From positions 1-6,712 of the forward strand of contig JAATVP010000212.1 of the NCBI GenBank assembly GCA_014523625.1: a stretch of 6,712 bases of DNA, read 5' to 3'. This document shows, in pieces, positions 1 through 5,211 of this stretch. The notes under the pieces were generated by a model. That model was given only the letters and a program-made list of their open reading frames with translations, ran no database searches and was not told the DNA's origin. The DNA is from Nitrososphaerales archaeon TH5896. Its GTDB lineage: Archaea > Thermoproteota > Nitrososphaeria > Nitrososphaerales > Nitrososphaeraceae. Numbering within the stretch: position 1 is the stretch's first letter; every line of letters begins with the position of its first letter. The position numbers and the translations under genes are program-made.

Positions 1-341
1 AAGCTATCGAGTGGATAATCCAGTAGGTAAGGCATCGGAGATGGACCTATACTTGACGCATTATTGACTAGTATGTCAACTTGACCATTAAATTCGTTTA
101 ACGTCATCGCAGCAGACCTTTCGATATCTTCCTCTAGACTCAGATCAGCTGCCACGACTAAAACCGTCGCATTAGGATTAATTTCATTAATCTTTGCTTT
201 GACTTCACTTAGTGGTTCAATACGCCTAGCAACAATGGAGATACCAGCGACTCCTTCCTTTACAAAATCAATGGCCAATTGTCTTCCTAAACCTTGAGAG
301 CCACCTGTTATCATAGCATATTTTCCTTCAAGTCTTTTCAT
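1..341 (-). CDS. SDR-family NAD(P)-dependent oxidoreductase, N-terminal part (runs off the window)
   Basis: The first 113 residues of a short-chain dehydrogenase/reductase, read leftwards from ATG at 341; the catalytic half lies beyond the left edge. Visible are the Rossmann glycine motif TGGSQGLG (residues 12-19), an ARR stretch after the second beta strand (38-40) that in this family usually favours NADPH, the adenine-ring Asp in AADLS (64-68), and NNAS (93-96), a variant of the family NNAG motif. These define a classical SDR, a soluble cytoplasmic oxidoreductase acting on alcohols, ketones or sugars. The catalytic Ser and YxxxK are not visible, so the substrate cannot be inferred. A TATA-like box 24-31 bases upstream of the ATG suggests a leaderless transcript, supporting this start. 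The family call is secure; the specific function is unknown. Confidence 0.92.
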   Translation of the reverse strand, partial: MKRLEGKYAMITGGSQGLGRQLAIDFVKEGVAGISIVARRIEPLSEVKAKINEINPNATVLVVAADLSLEEDIERSAAMTLNEFNGQVDILVNNASSIGPSPMPYLLDYPLDS

Positions 342-364
342 ACTATAATAAATATAGTTGATGA

Positions 365-372
365 TTTATAAA
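365..372 (-). promoter_or_regulatory. TATA-like box for the SDR gene
   Basis: TTTATAAA, centred about 27 bases before the SDR start codon at 341. This is the usual archaeal spacing from TATA box to transcription start, so the mRNA would begin at or very near the ATG. The motif is its own reverse complement, so strand is assigned from the gene it serves. Confidence 0.6.
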
Positions 373-485
373 CACAGTAGTTTACAAATTATACAAATCA
401 TATGCTATTCTATTATAGAGCTGAAAGAATGTATTCAACCTCTCATTTAAGAGGACCATTAGATTTCAACACAAAAAATATCACA

Positions 486-666
486 AGTAATATTATAGCA
501 GGTCGCACATAAGCGACCTGATAACGACGACAATTCCCGGATCATCGAGGAGACTTGACAATACATTCGCGATTTCGACCGATTGGCCGAATCGACAACA
601 ATCGCACAAGAGCTCTATGATAGGATGTTGGAGTTGTATACGAATCGGGTCAATCCTTACAATTGA
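486..666 (+). pseudogene. MBL-fold metallo-hydrolase, decayed C-terminal remnant
   Basis: Plus-strand reading gives HKRPDNDDNSRIIEET, then a TGA stop (556-558), then QYIRDFDRLAE and, further on, AQELYDRMLELYTNRVNPYN before a TGA at 664-666. I recognise this as the C-terminal part of a metallo-beta-lactamase-fold hydrolase family, whose members typically read GHKRP, then EETRxYIRDFDRL, then LYDxMLxxYPxRVNPxxLW. The internal TGA replaces the expected Arg codon, a single change from CGA. Removing four bases (about 504-507) would join an upstream IIAG to HKRP and restore the GHKRP motif, which suggests a 4-bp insertion. The metal-binding HxHxDH half is absent, and the usual LW ending is lost. This is a dead fragment with no enzyme activity. 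The family call rests on remembered consensus. Confidence 0.75.
499..520. repeat. Perfect 8-bp inverted repeat
   Basis: CAGGTCGC (499-506) and its exact reverse complement GCGACCTG (513-520) are separated by six bases. The structure sits at the left end of the MBL-hydrolase remnant and overlaps the place where four extra bases seem to have entered, so it may be a by-product of that lesion. No T-tract follows on either strand, so it is not a convincing terminator. Confidence 0.5.
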
Positions 667-749
667 ATATTTCAAGGAAACACAGAGAAATATAATAGAA
701 CATTAAATAATGCCATATTTCTTTATTTTGCAAATAACTCTTGGTTATA

Positions 750-1340
750 TCATTTCTTCAAGACTGATAACATCATAGTTCTTATTGGTAACCAGTATTT
801 GACATCTATATTTTCTGGATGATTATTGAGTAGCTGAAAGGCAATTCCATCAGATAAAGCAAGAAGAGCGGCGGCTGTTTCACTTGATCCATGCGGGCTA
901 GGCTCAATAACACCCTTTGCCGTGGCAATCTCTAATGATTCTTTGATAGCACCTACCACTTTTCTACTACAATTATTTAATTCCTTCTTTATTTTTTTAT
1001 TACGTCTACCAGCACACCACATTTCAAAGAGGAAGGCGTAAAAATCCGGATTTTTTTGAAGATTCTTTTTGAACGCATCAATCATATTGTCTACCACTTC
1101 TTCCACAGAATTTCCCTTTACGCCTTTTAAAGAATCCTGTACAAGATTACTTGAACTACTTGCTAACACCTTGCTTACTAAATCTTCTTTGTCTGAAAAG
1201 TAATAGTGCAGTATTCCTCTACTAACATTAGCTGCCTTTGCTATATCTGCTATTGTAGCATTTTCATAACCTTTTGCGGAAAGTATCTTTAATGATGCTT
1301 GTAAAATGCGATTTATTTTTTGTTCACGACTTTTAGGCAT
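750..1340 (-). CDS. TetR/AcrR-family transcriptional regulator
   Basis: A 196-residue one-domain repressor of usual TetR length, read from ATG at 1340. A start at 1388 would add 16 residues, but a TATA-like box at 1361-1374 sits about 26 bases before 1340, so the shorter form is preferred. Residues 7-55 form the DNA-binding domain: ILQASLKILSAKGYENATI leads into the helix-turn-helix IADIAKAANVSRGILHYYFSDKEDL-type stretch (about 30-53), with the hallmark HYYF. The remaining helices form the ligand-binding and dimerisation domain, broadly like the BetI-type TetR C-terminal family. The gene is divergent from a broken FAD oxidoreductase, and two 18-bp palindromic sites lie between them, so it probably represses both itself and that gene. 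The ligand is unknown. Confidence 0.93.
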   Translation of the reverse strand: MPKSREQKINRILQASLKILSAKGYENATIADIAKAANVSRGILHYYFSDKEDLVSKVLASSSSNLVQDSLKGVKGNSVEEVVDNMIDAFKKNLQKNPDFYAFLFEMWCAGRRNKKIKKELNNCSRKVVGAIKESLEIATAKGVIEPSPHGSSETAAALLALSDGIAFQLLNNHPENIDVKYWLPIRTMMLSVLKK

Positions 1341-1360
1341 CACTAAGAAATAGGTAACGT

Positions 1361-1374
1361 AAATATATAAATAT
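1361..1374 (-). promoter_or_regulatory. TATA-like box for the TetR gene
   Basis: On the minus strand this reads ATATTTATATATTT, ending about 20 bases before the ATG at 1340 and centred near -26. The spacing predicts a leaderless transcript. It directly abuts the first operator-like site at 1375, so a bound repressor would hinder TBP/TFB here. Confidence 0.6.
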
Positions 1375-1392
1375 AGTTGGATGGCCAACCAA
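1375..1392. promoter_or_regulatory. Operator-like palindrome, copy 1
   Basis: AGTTGGATGGCCAACCAA contains GTTGG and CCAAC arms around a 4-bp centre. It matches copy 2 (1421-1438) at 16 of 18 positions. It lies between the back-to-back TATA boxes of the TetR gene and the broken oxidoreductase, the usual place for a TetR autoregulatory operator. Binding is inferred from position and symmetry. Confidence 0.65.
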
Positions 1393-1393
1393 G

Positions 1394-1403
1394 GGTTTAT
1401 ATA
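1394..1403 (+). promoter_or_regulatory. TATA-like box for the FAD oxidoreductase pseudogene
   Basis: GTTTATATAT is centred about 28 bases before the ATG at 1427, so transcription would start at or near that codon. The promoter looks intact although the gene it served is broken. It lies between the two operator-like copies. Confidence 0.55.
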
Positions 1404-1420
1404 TTGCTACTTCGTAATTA

Positions 1421-1438
1421 AGTTGGATGAACAACCAA
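1421..1438. promoter_or_regulatory. Operator-like palindrome, copy 2
   Basis: AGTTGGATGAACAACCAA differs from copy 1 at two of 18 positions and lies 46 bases further along. It covers the predicted transcription start and the ATG at 1427 of the oxidoreductase remnant, where a repressor would block initiation. Its right arm CAACCA (1432-1437) also pairs with TGGTTG (1443-1448), so a further half-site may extend the operator downstream. Confidence 0.62.
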
Positions 1439-1662
1439 AATATGGTTGGTGTGACAAATAGTAATCAGGACATAGAGAAAGATATGGTAATAGTAGGAGG
1501 GGGAATTGCTGGCTTGACTGCTGCTATTTTTCTCGCTCGTGTGGGGAAGGTCTGTAACGGTCGAGTGAACTAGGTGGTAGAGCGAGGACGTCGCTAGTTA
1601 GTGGCTTTTATCTAAACCAAGGTCCACAGGCAGTGTACTCTGCGTGTCCGGATTATAGGTGA
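1427..1662 (+). pseudogene. FAD-dependent oxidoreductase (phytoene-desaturase/amine-oxidase type), frameshifted N-terminal remnant
   Basis: From ATG 1427 the frame reads into VIVGGGIAGLTAAIFLAR, the GxGxxG FAD-binding Rossmann motif of the NAD(P)/FAD amine-oxidase and phytoene-desaturase superfamily, then breaks. SVTV continues in the next frame (from 1551). In the third frame (from 1561) comes SSELGGRARTSLVSGFYLNQ followed by GPQAVYS, matching the second family motif (ExxxxLGGRxxT, then NxGPHxxY). This implies about one extra base near 1550 and the loss of roughly 11 bases near 1562, removing the conserved ribose-binding Glu. A TGA ends the remnant at 1660-1662; family proteins usually have 400-500 residues, so most of the gene is gone. 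The gene shares its promoter region with the divergent TetR regulator and was presumably its target. It is non-functional as it stands. Confidence 0.85.
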
Positions 1663-1727
1663 GTTGGGCAATAGCTACGGTGGTTCTACGATTGATAGAT
1701 AAAACAATTCGCAAAGAAAAACTTAAA

Positions 1728-2150
1728 ATGAAAAGGCTAAAGATTTCGGTATGTGTTATTGTTTTATTGCACATAATACTTGAAATAGTCCATGGAGAGA
1801 TGCATGAAAAACTAGAAATTAATCTTTCCAATTTTCAATTTGCGTATGTTACTATAGTTATAATATTTATTCCTATCATATCCATGATCATGATACTTAT
1901 AAAAAATATCAGTTTTCAGCAAATAGGTGCTATACTATTAGTAGGATCAATGTTGGGCTCGTTCATATTTGGAGTTATCTATCACATCATTATTCCAGGT
2001 TCAGATAATATATTTACTGTGAACAATAATTTGTGGGGTTTATTATTTCAGTTCACTGCAATACTTCTTGCAACAATAAATGTAGTAGGGATTGGACTTG
2101 GAATTGGGTTACTCAAAGAGGACAAGTCGACCTCAAAGTATAAGCTATGA
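1728..2150 (+). CDS. Four-helix integral membrane protein, conserved archaeal hypothetical
   Basis: A 140-residue protein of unknown function with four predicted membrane segments at about residues 6-22, 38-58, 65-89 and 103-129. A short loop rich in charge and His (EIVHGEMHEKLE, 19-30) follows the first helix, and a polar loop (PGSDNIFTVNNN, 90-101) precedes the fourth. The ATG at 1728 is preferred. The frame is open back to a GTG at 1659, but the extra 23 residues are basic and non-hydrophobic and overlap the end of the oxidoreductase remnant. An A-rich GATAGATAAAAC (about 1693-1704) could be a weak promoter. It resembles small membrane proteins I associate with soil thaumarchaea, but I know no function. 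The frame is clean although both neighbours are degraded, which suggests it is still under selection. Confidence 0.8.
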   Translation: MKRLKISVCVIVLLHIILEIVHGEMHEKLEINLSNFQFAYVTIVIIFIPIISMIMILIKNISFQQIGAILLVGSMLGSFIFGVIYHIIIPGSDNIFTVNNNLWGLLFQFTAILLATINVVGIGLGIGLLKEDKSTSKYKL

Positions 2151-2370
2151 CATTAGAGAAGAGTATATGACATATCAAATTATTCTGAATTCTACATACC
2201 ATCTGGATGACTTAAATGCTAAAAGTTTGTTCCAGCCAATGACGGCGTTAAAGGACTTAGGATGGAATAGGACATAAATTTATGTAAGCGGGCAAATGAG
2301 TTAGCCCCAGTAATCTCGGCCAATATTAATTGCATCATAAATCAAGAATTATTTCTTCCATGTCACTGCA
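2151..2370. other. Intergenic stretch without a recognisable gene
   Basis: This lies between the four-helix membrane protein and the first secreted-protein remnant. A plus-strand frame from ATG 2167 to the TAA at 2275-2277 gives 36 residues beginning MTYQIILNSTYHLDDLNAK. It has no recognisable domain and no promoter of its own, and may be a gene scrap or chance. No RNA gene or repeat was seen. Confidence 0.4.
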
Positions 2371-2707
2371 TCACAAAATAACGTACATGTCTAGTTTTTC
2401 TATAGCTTGATATGCTTTAGCACATCTTATTACTTCTAGTTCTCCTTTATCCATACATCTCCGTATTGCCCTCTACCGACTTACATCCATCTATGAACCC
2501 TTTATAATATGGATTCTTACCGTCATAATCTTCTCTGAATCACATAAATCATAGTTGCCTCTATCAAATGGTCCATCCCGGTCCCTGTCTATAGCCATTA
2601 TCATAACATGCTTCTGGATCGTCTGGTCCTCCGGCAATTGCTAAAGATGGTACTATCGCTACAGTAAAGATAGCAGCTGCAAATAATAAATGCACATAAT
2701 AGATCAT
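2371..2707 (-). pseudogene. Small secreted protein, frameshifted pseudogene
   Basis: From ATG at 2707 the minus strand encodes a clear signal peptide: MIYYVHLLFAAAIFTVAIVP, then SLAIA, where cleavage is likely, then GGPDDPEACYDNGYRQG. The frame then breaks. It continues in a second frame as DGPFDRGNYDLCDSE, in a third as DYDGKNPYYKGFIDGCKSVE and GNTE, and finally as MDKGELEVIRCAKAYQAIEK ending at a TGA (2371-2373). One extra base near 2583 and one missing base near 2539 explain the first two breaks. The Asp/Gly/Tyr/Cys-rich mature part is typical of small exported proteins common in soil thaumarchaea; no enzymatic role is known to me. No good TATA box was found upstream. The signal peptide and consistent composition across frames make the pseudogene call fairly secure. 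Confidence 0.72.
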
Positions 2708-3088
2708 TGTTCTATCACACACCTGGCAATCGCTGGGCATACGATAACCGTTTGACCTTGACTCTGACAGTCAAACTGATCTTGATTCTCTGATTGGGAG
2801 TAGGCCAATTATGCGGCCCCTTTACCTACGGGAATGAAGTCTTTTGATTTAGTTGTCAATACAAGTTCGATATAATCTGTTCCTTTTCTTCAATTTTTAT
2901 TGATTTGTTAATTGTAATGATCACCTGCTGTTTTGTTCGATCATAAAATCATGCGCCCCAGGATACCCCATGCCACTGGAGACATATGATTGACACCATA
3001 AGTGGAATGAGTTAAATTCAAGGTTAATTTCAGCAGCAAACGTAATATCACTAGGCACCGAAAAGCAGGCGATTACACTATACGACAT
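2704..3088 (-). pseudogene. Probable decayed protein gene of unknown family
   Basis: A patchwork of coding-like minus-strand frames follow one another in order. ATG 3088 opens MSYSVIACFSVPSDITFAAE and continues through FHLWCQSYVSSGMGYPGAHD to a TGA (2921-2923). Another frame then gives QVIITINKSIKIEEKE, and a third gives KGTDYIELVLTTKSKDFIPV-GKGAA to a TAA (2809-2811). That third frame continues past the TAA as LAYSQSENQDQFDCQSQGQT-VIVC and ends at 2704-2706. Joined with two frameshifts and one stop, this would be a protein of about 125 residues, possibly exported given the hydrophobic start and Cys/Gln-rich tail. I do not recognise the family. The evidence is only that protein-like segments tile without gaps; chance cannot be excluded. 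Its end overlaps the start of the next remnant by four bases. Confidence 0.4.
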
Positions 3089-3133
3089 CAGTAATGATAA
3101 ATGTTCAAATCCAACTAGACCTCAAATGTTTTC

Positions 3134-3754
3134 ATGAGTAAGACGACTCAGACTGGTATGATCGCTGCCAGTCTAGCAATCCTCGTTTACATAGCAGTCA
3201 TAATCACCGGCAGTAGTCTTATGCCAGGACAGGATGAACAGGACGAACAAGCGATCATTTCCCAACAAGCACGATTTGATGCTGCACTATATGATCAAAT
3301 ATCGTCTGGTTTAAACTATGTTCACAATGCTACAACTGAAACAACATCTCTGGCAATACCTCTGAGTGGAATAAATCTGAGTCAAAATCAATTCATGCTC
3401 TTATACGACTCCACACCATATGCCAGCAAGGGACATATTGCACTGGTTTTGCCATGTGCTGAGGCTGATCCTCGTTCCCCTCTGTTTCAGGTACTAGTGG
3501 GGAGAGCACCGGACGTTACTCCTACTACTCTCGGATATATTGAGCCAATATCTAATCCACCAGACATGTGTGTATATCATGCTCAATTCGGTTTTGGCGA
3601 TCCTGTTACTGATGTAATCTTAAAATATATAGCTAATGGAACCACTAATCTAAAAGGACCGAATACTGTAGCTATAACGACTCATGAATCATACATACCT
3701 AGGGCGCCTTCATTCGAAGAACTTCAGCATGAACATAACAGCACAGCACAATAA
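3134..3754 (+). CDS. Membrane-anchored extracellular protein of unknown function
   Basis: A 206-residue protein. Residues 9-27 form one hydrophobic segment (MIAASLAILVYIAVIITG), an uncleaved anchor or signal sequence. An acidic linker with two DEQ repeats (34-39) follows, then a soluble domain that should face outside. It contains two cysteines (C108 in LPCAEAD and C146 in PDMCVYH) that could form a disulfide, and several N-x-S/T sequons (N65, N81, N168, N202), which fits archaeal surface glycosylation. The segments LLYDSTPYASKGHIALVLPC and QFGFGDPVTD look like a folded beta-rich domain, but I recognise no named family. The frame is clean and begins at ATG 3134. A weak GATAAATG (3096-3103) about 30 bases upstream is the only promoter candidate. 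It stands alone, with no obvious functional partner nearby. Confidence 0.8.
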   Translation: MSKTTQTGMIAASLAILVYIAVIITGSSLMPGQDEQDEQAIISQQARFDAALYDQISSGLNYVHNATTETTSLAIPLSGINLSQNQFMLLYDSTPYASKGHIALVLPCAEADPRSPLFQVLVGRAPDVTPTTLGYIEPISNPPDMCVYHAQFGFGDPVTDVILKYIANGTTNLKGPNTVAITTHESYIPRAPSFEELQHEHNSTAQ

Positions 3755-3840
3755 TAGATATAATAGCTAAATTGATAAATTGCACCGTGAGGAAATGCAG
3801 CCAAAAAACCATTACGGATGCAATGCCCGGTACATTGGCG

Positions 3841-3873
3841 TTGAAGAATGCACATCCCGGAGAGCGAATTGAA
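3841..3873 (+). repeat. 33-bp direct repeat, copy 1
   Basis: It matches positions 4351-4383 at 31 of 33 bases, differing only at the seventh and twenty-sixth. The core ATGCACATCCCGGAGAGC would encode MHIPES, and this copy gives a 17-residue frame (MHIPESELNEKFIEVFL). No TATA box precedes this copy. It lies eight bases beyond the stop codon of the VOC gene, so together with copy 2 it brackets that gene. Confidence 0.85.
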
Positions 3874-3881
3874 CGAAAAGT

Positions 3882-4217
3882 TTATTGAGGTTTTTCTCTG
3901 AAGCCTAAAATATTCCCGTCTTTATCTTTAACGCTTGCAACCAATAATCCTTTGGCAACATCTTTGACATCTTGTTGCAGAGTTGCGCCTAATGCTATTA
4001 TTTCTTGTAGTGCACTTTTAATATCGGCAACATCAGTATAGGTTACAGGTCCTGCATTTTGAGCATTAGGATCAAGGCCAATCTCCATATCGCCCACCTT
4101 GTATCCTACGAAATAAGGCCCATCAACATATGGTTCTACGCCCAAAAACTTACTAAATATCTGCTTTGTGTTTGCTAATTCCTTAGCCGGGTATACAATT
4201 AACGAAACTTTGCTCAT
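3882..4217 (-). CDS. VOC-superfamily (glyoxalase/bleomycin-resistance fold) protein
   Basis: A 111-residue protein of usual single-module length for the vicinal oxygen chelate fold, built from two beta-alpha-beta-beta-beta modules. Module one spans about residues 1-50 (VSLIVYPAKELANTKQIFSK, then GVEPY, then MEIGLDP). Module two spans about 56-111 (VTYTDVADIKSALQEIIALG, then KDKDGNILGFRE). The DxDGNxxGF stretch is typical of the C-terminal strand. The protein contains no histidine, so the usual His/Glu metal site of glyoxalase I or dioxygenases is not evident; it may bind a ligand or act without the classical metal centre. A TATA-like box (4255-4265) supports transcription with a short leader, and GAGAAGAG lies upstream of the ATG at 4217. 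The gene is bracketed by a 33-bp direct repeat. The fold call is good; the substrate is unknown. Confidence 0.85.
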   Translation of the reverse strand: MSKVSLIVYPAKELANTKQIFSKFLGVEPYVDGPYFVGYKVGDMEIGLDPNAQNAGPVTYTDVADIKSALQEIIALGATLQQDVKDVAKGLLVASVKDKDGNILGFREKPQ

Positions 4218-4254
4218 GCTGATCTTATCTCTTCTCAGTGACTACCGTCTCTGC

Positions 4255-4265
4255 CATATATAATA
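4255..4265 (-). promoter_or_regulatory. TATA-like box for the VOC gene
   Basis: On the minus strand this reads TATTATATATG, centred about 43 bases before the ATG at 4217. Transcription should start about 25 bases downstream, leaving a leader of roughly 15-20 bases, unlike the leaderless spacing of most other promoters in the window. Confidence 0.55.
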
Positions 4266-4330
4266 GCTTATTGGAAAATCAGTGTCAATGTATCGATATT
4301 CGGTCAGGCTTGATCCCATAAACAAAGCAT

Positions 4331-4340
4331 TATTTAATTA
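4331..4340 (+). promoter_or_regulatory. TATA-like box upstream of the second repeat and short ORF
   Basis: TATTTAATTA is centred about 23 bases before the ATG at 4358 inside repeat copy 2, matching leaderless spacing. The first repeat copy lacks an equivalent, suggesting copy 2 is the original gene start and copy 1 the displaced duplicate. Confidence 0.45.
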
Positions 4341-4350
4341 GTAAATAGCA

Positions 4351-4383
4351 TTGAAGTATGCACATCCCGGAGAGCAAATTGAA
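4351..4383 (+). repeat. 33-bp direct repeat, copy 2
   Basis: The second copy of the repeat at 3841-3873, same orientation, start-to-start distance exactly 510 bases. It contains ATG 4358 and encodes MHIPESKL, the beginning of a 70-residue frame. Bases flanking the two copies do not align, so the similarity is sharply bounded. Confidence 0.85.
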
Positions 4384-4570
4384 ACCATACATGTCCAAAT
4401 TGGTTTCCCATCTAATTTACTATGCTAAGGCTATCGAATATCATCATATACGTAGCCAATCCCAGTTCAAATACTGTATCTATAATTGTTACTACCAAGA
4501 ATATCGCGGTGAAGGACATTTTCGTCGGGATCTAACCTATAGTATCAATGAGCCTTCTACCTACTGGTAA
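4358..4570 (+). CDS. Hypothetical 70-residue ORF, possibly a truncated gene start
   Basis: It begins MHIPESKLKPYM inside repeat copy 2 and runs to a TAA at 4568-4570. A TATA-like box at the right distance upstream supports transcription of this start. After about residue 12 the sequence is rich in Tyr, His, Ser and Gln (AKAIEYHHIRSQSQFKYCIY, then NCYYQEYRG) and shows no domain I recognise. The start may belong to a longer gene whose remainder has been replaced, because the MHIPES opening occurs twice while the rest occurs once. The opposite strand over the same stretch has a hydrophobic 35-residue frame (MSFTAIFLVVTIIDTVF-) that may be chance. Low confidence that this is a working protein. 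Confidence 0.3.
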   Translation: MHIPESKLKPYMSKLVSHLIYYAKAIEYHHIRSQSQFKYCIYNCYYQEYRGEGHFRRDLTYSINEPSTYW

Positions 4571-4589
4571 GCCCTATTACAATATGGTT

Positions 4590-4992
4590 CTATAAACTGA
4601 AATATTTTTTAAGTAGCAAAATGTTGATCAATTTTCCGAACGGATCACGAACATAGAATCTCCGTACTCTCCATGGTTCACTCTGAGGACCATACTCAAT
4701 CGGAAAGCCTGCTTTCTTGATTCTTGCCAAGACAGTCTCAATATTGTCGACTTCGATCTATGCGATCTCTTTATCGAAAATTTCTATTTGTTCATTAAAG
4801 TCATATATCCTGGTTTGTATTTTGACAAGGCTTCATGAGGGTCATTATCATCTTCGACTCCAGAGAGGACTTTCTGTAAGATTTAAGGCTGAGTTTGAAT
4901 TAATGGATAATACAGGATCCTAAAATCAAGAATATCCGCGAAGCTGGATCCCGTGTATACTTAATACCAACATCTTGTATAGTACGGCTCAT
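4590..4992 (-). pseudogene. VOC/glyoxalase-family protein, decayed pseudogene
   Basis: The minus strand holds a clear VOC C-terminal module: IEVDNIETVLARIKKAGFPI, then EYGPQSEPWRVRRFYVRDPF-GKLINIL, with a TAG at 4590-4592. The FYVRDPFGKLINIL stretch is the family's characteristic last strand. Upstream a TAG interrupts the frame just before IEVDN (after FDKEIA). Before that, a different frame gives GVEDDNDPHEALSKYKPGYM, typical of the middle of such proteins, and earlier the stretch is broken by another stop and frameshifts. A plausible start, MSRTIQDVGIKYTRDPAS, lies at 4992, but its join to the rest is uncertain. At least two stops and two shifts make this non-functional. Its sequence differs clearly from the intact VOC gene nearby, so it is not a recent copy of it. 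Confidence 0.8.
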
Positions 4993-5167
4993 GGATAAAC
5001 CAAATCCAATTGACTTCGAGTCTTATAGAGACAGCAAGCAGATGGATGAAGTCATTGCGAAGCTTATGAAGGATGATCATGCACTTTCACTTATGAAACA
5101 GTATGTCGGCCTCCTAAGTCCTGGATTCAGTATCATTAGGGCGGAACTTAACCGCCTCAATGTCTAG
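4991..5167 (+). CDS. Small 58-residue protein of unknown function
   Basis: ATG 4991 opens a clean 58-codon frame to TAG 5165-5167: MDKPNPIDFESYRDSKQMDE, then VIAKLMKDDHALSLMKQYVG, then LLSPGFSIIRAELNRLNV. The composition is charged and amphipathic with no membrane segment, and most of it is predicted helical, so it reads like a real soluble protein rather than chance. A TATA-like GTATACTTAATA (about 4954-4965) lies around 30 bases upstream, giving near-leaderless spacing. Its start codon overlaps, on opposite strands, the apparent start of the decayed VOC gene (shared bases CATG). I do not recognise a family; it could also be the surviving N-terminal end of a longer gene. Confidence 0.55.
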   Translation: MDKPNPIDFESYRDSKQMDEVIAKLMKDDHALSLMKQYVGLLSPGFSIIRAELNRLNV

Positions 5168-5211
5168 ATGTACTTAGAAACGCCTCTTTCGAGATAGTTA
5201 CACCTTCTAGT

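Noticed and set aside
439..454. Inverted repeat CCTCT/AGAGG with a 6-base loop, as a terminator
   Set aside because: The stem is only 5 bp, there is no T-tract, and no gene ends there.
493..675. Minus-strand frame of 60 residues opposite the MBL-hydrolase remnant
   Set aside because: The plus strand carries a recognisable protein remnant here; the minus frame is its shadow.
1598..1831. Minus-strand frame of 77 residues opposite the oxidoreductase remnant and the four-helix protein
   Set aside because: It overlaps two better-supported plus-strand features and shows no domain.
3841..4383. The two 33-bp repeats as a minimal CRISPR array or IS ends
   Set aside because: There are only two copies 510 bases apart, the interval is a normal gene, the copies are direct rather than inverted, and no transposase or cas gene is present.
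4717..4923. Plus-strand frame of 68 residues ending KAEFELMDNTGS
   Set aside because: The minus strand here carries clear VOC segments, and this frame is opposite them.
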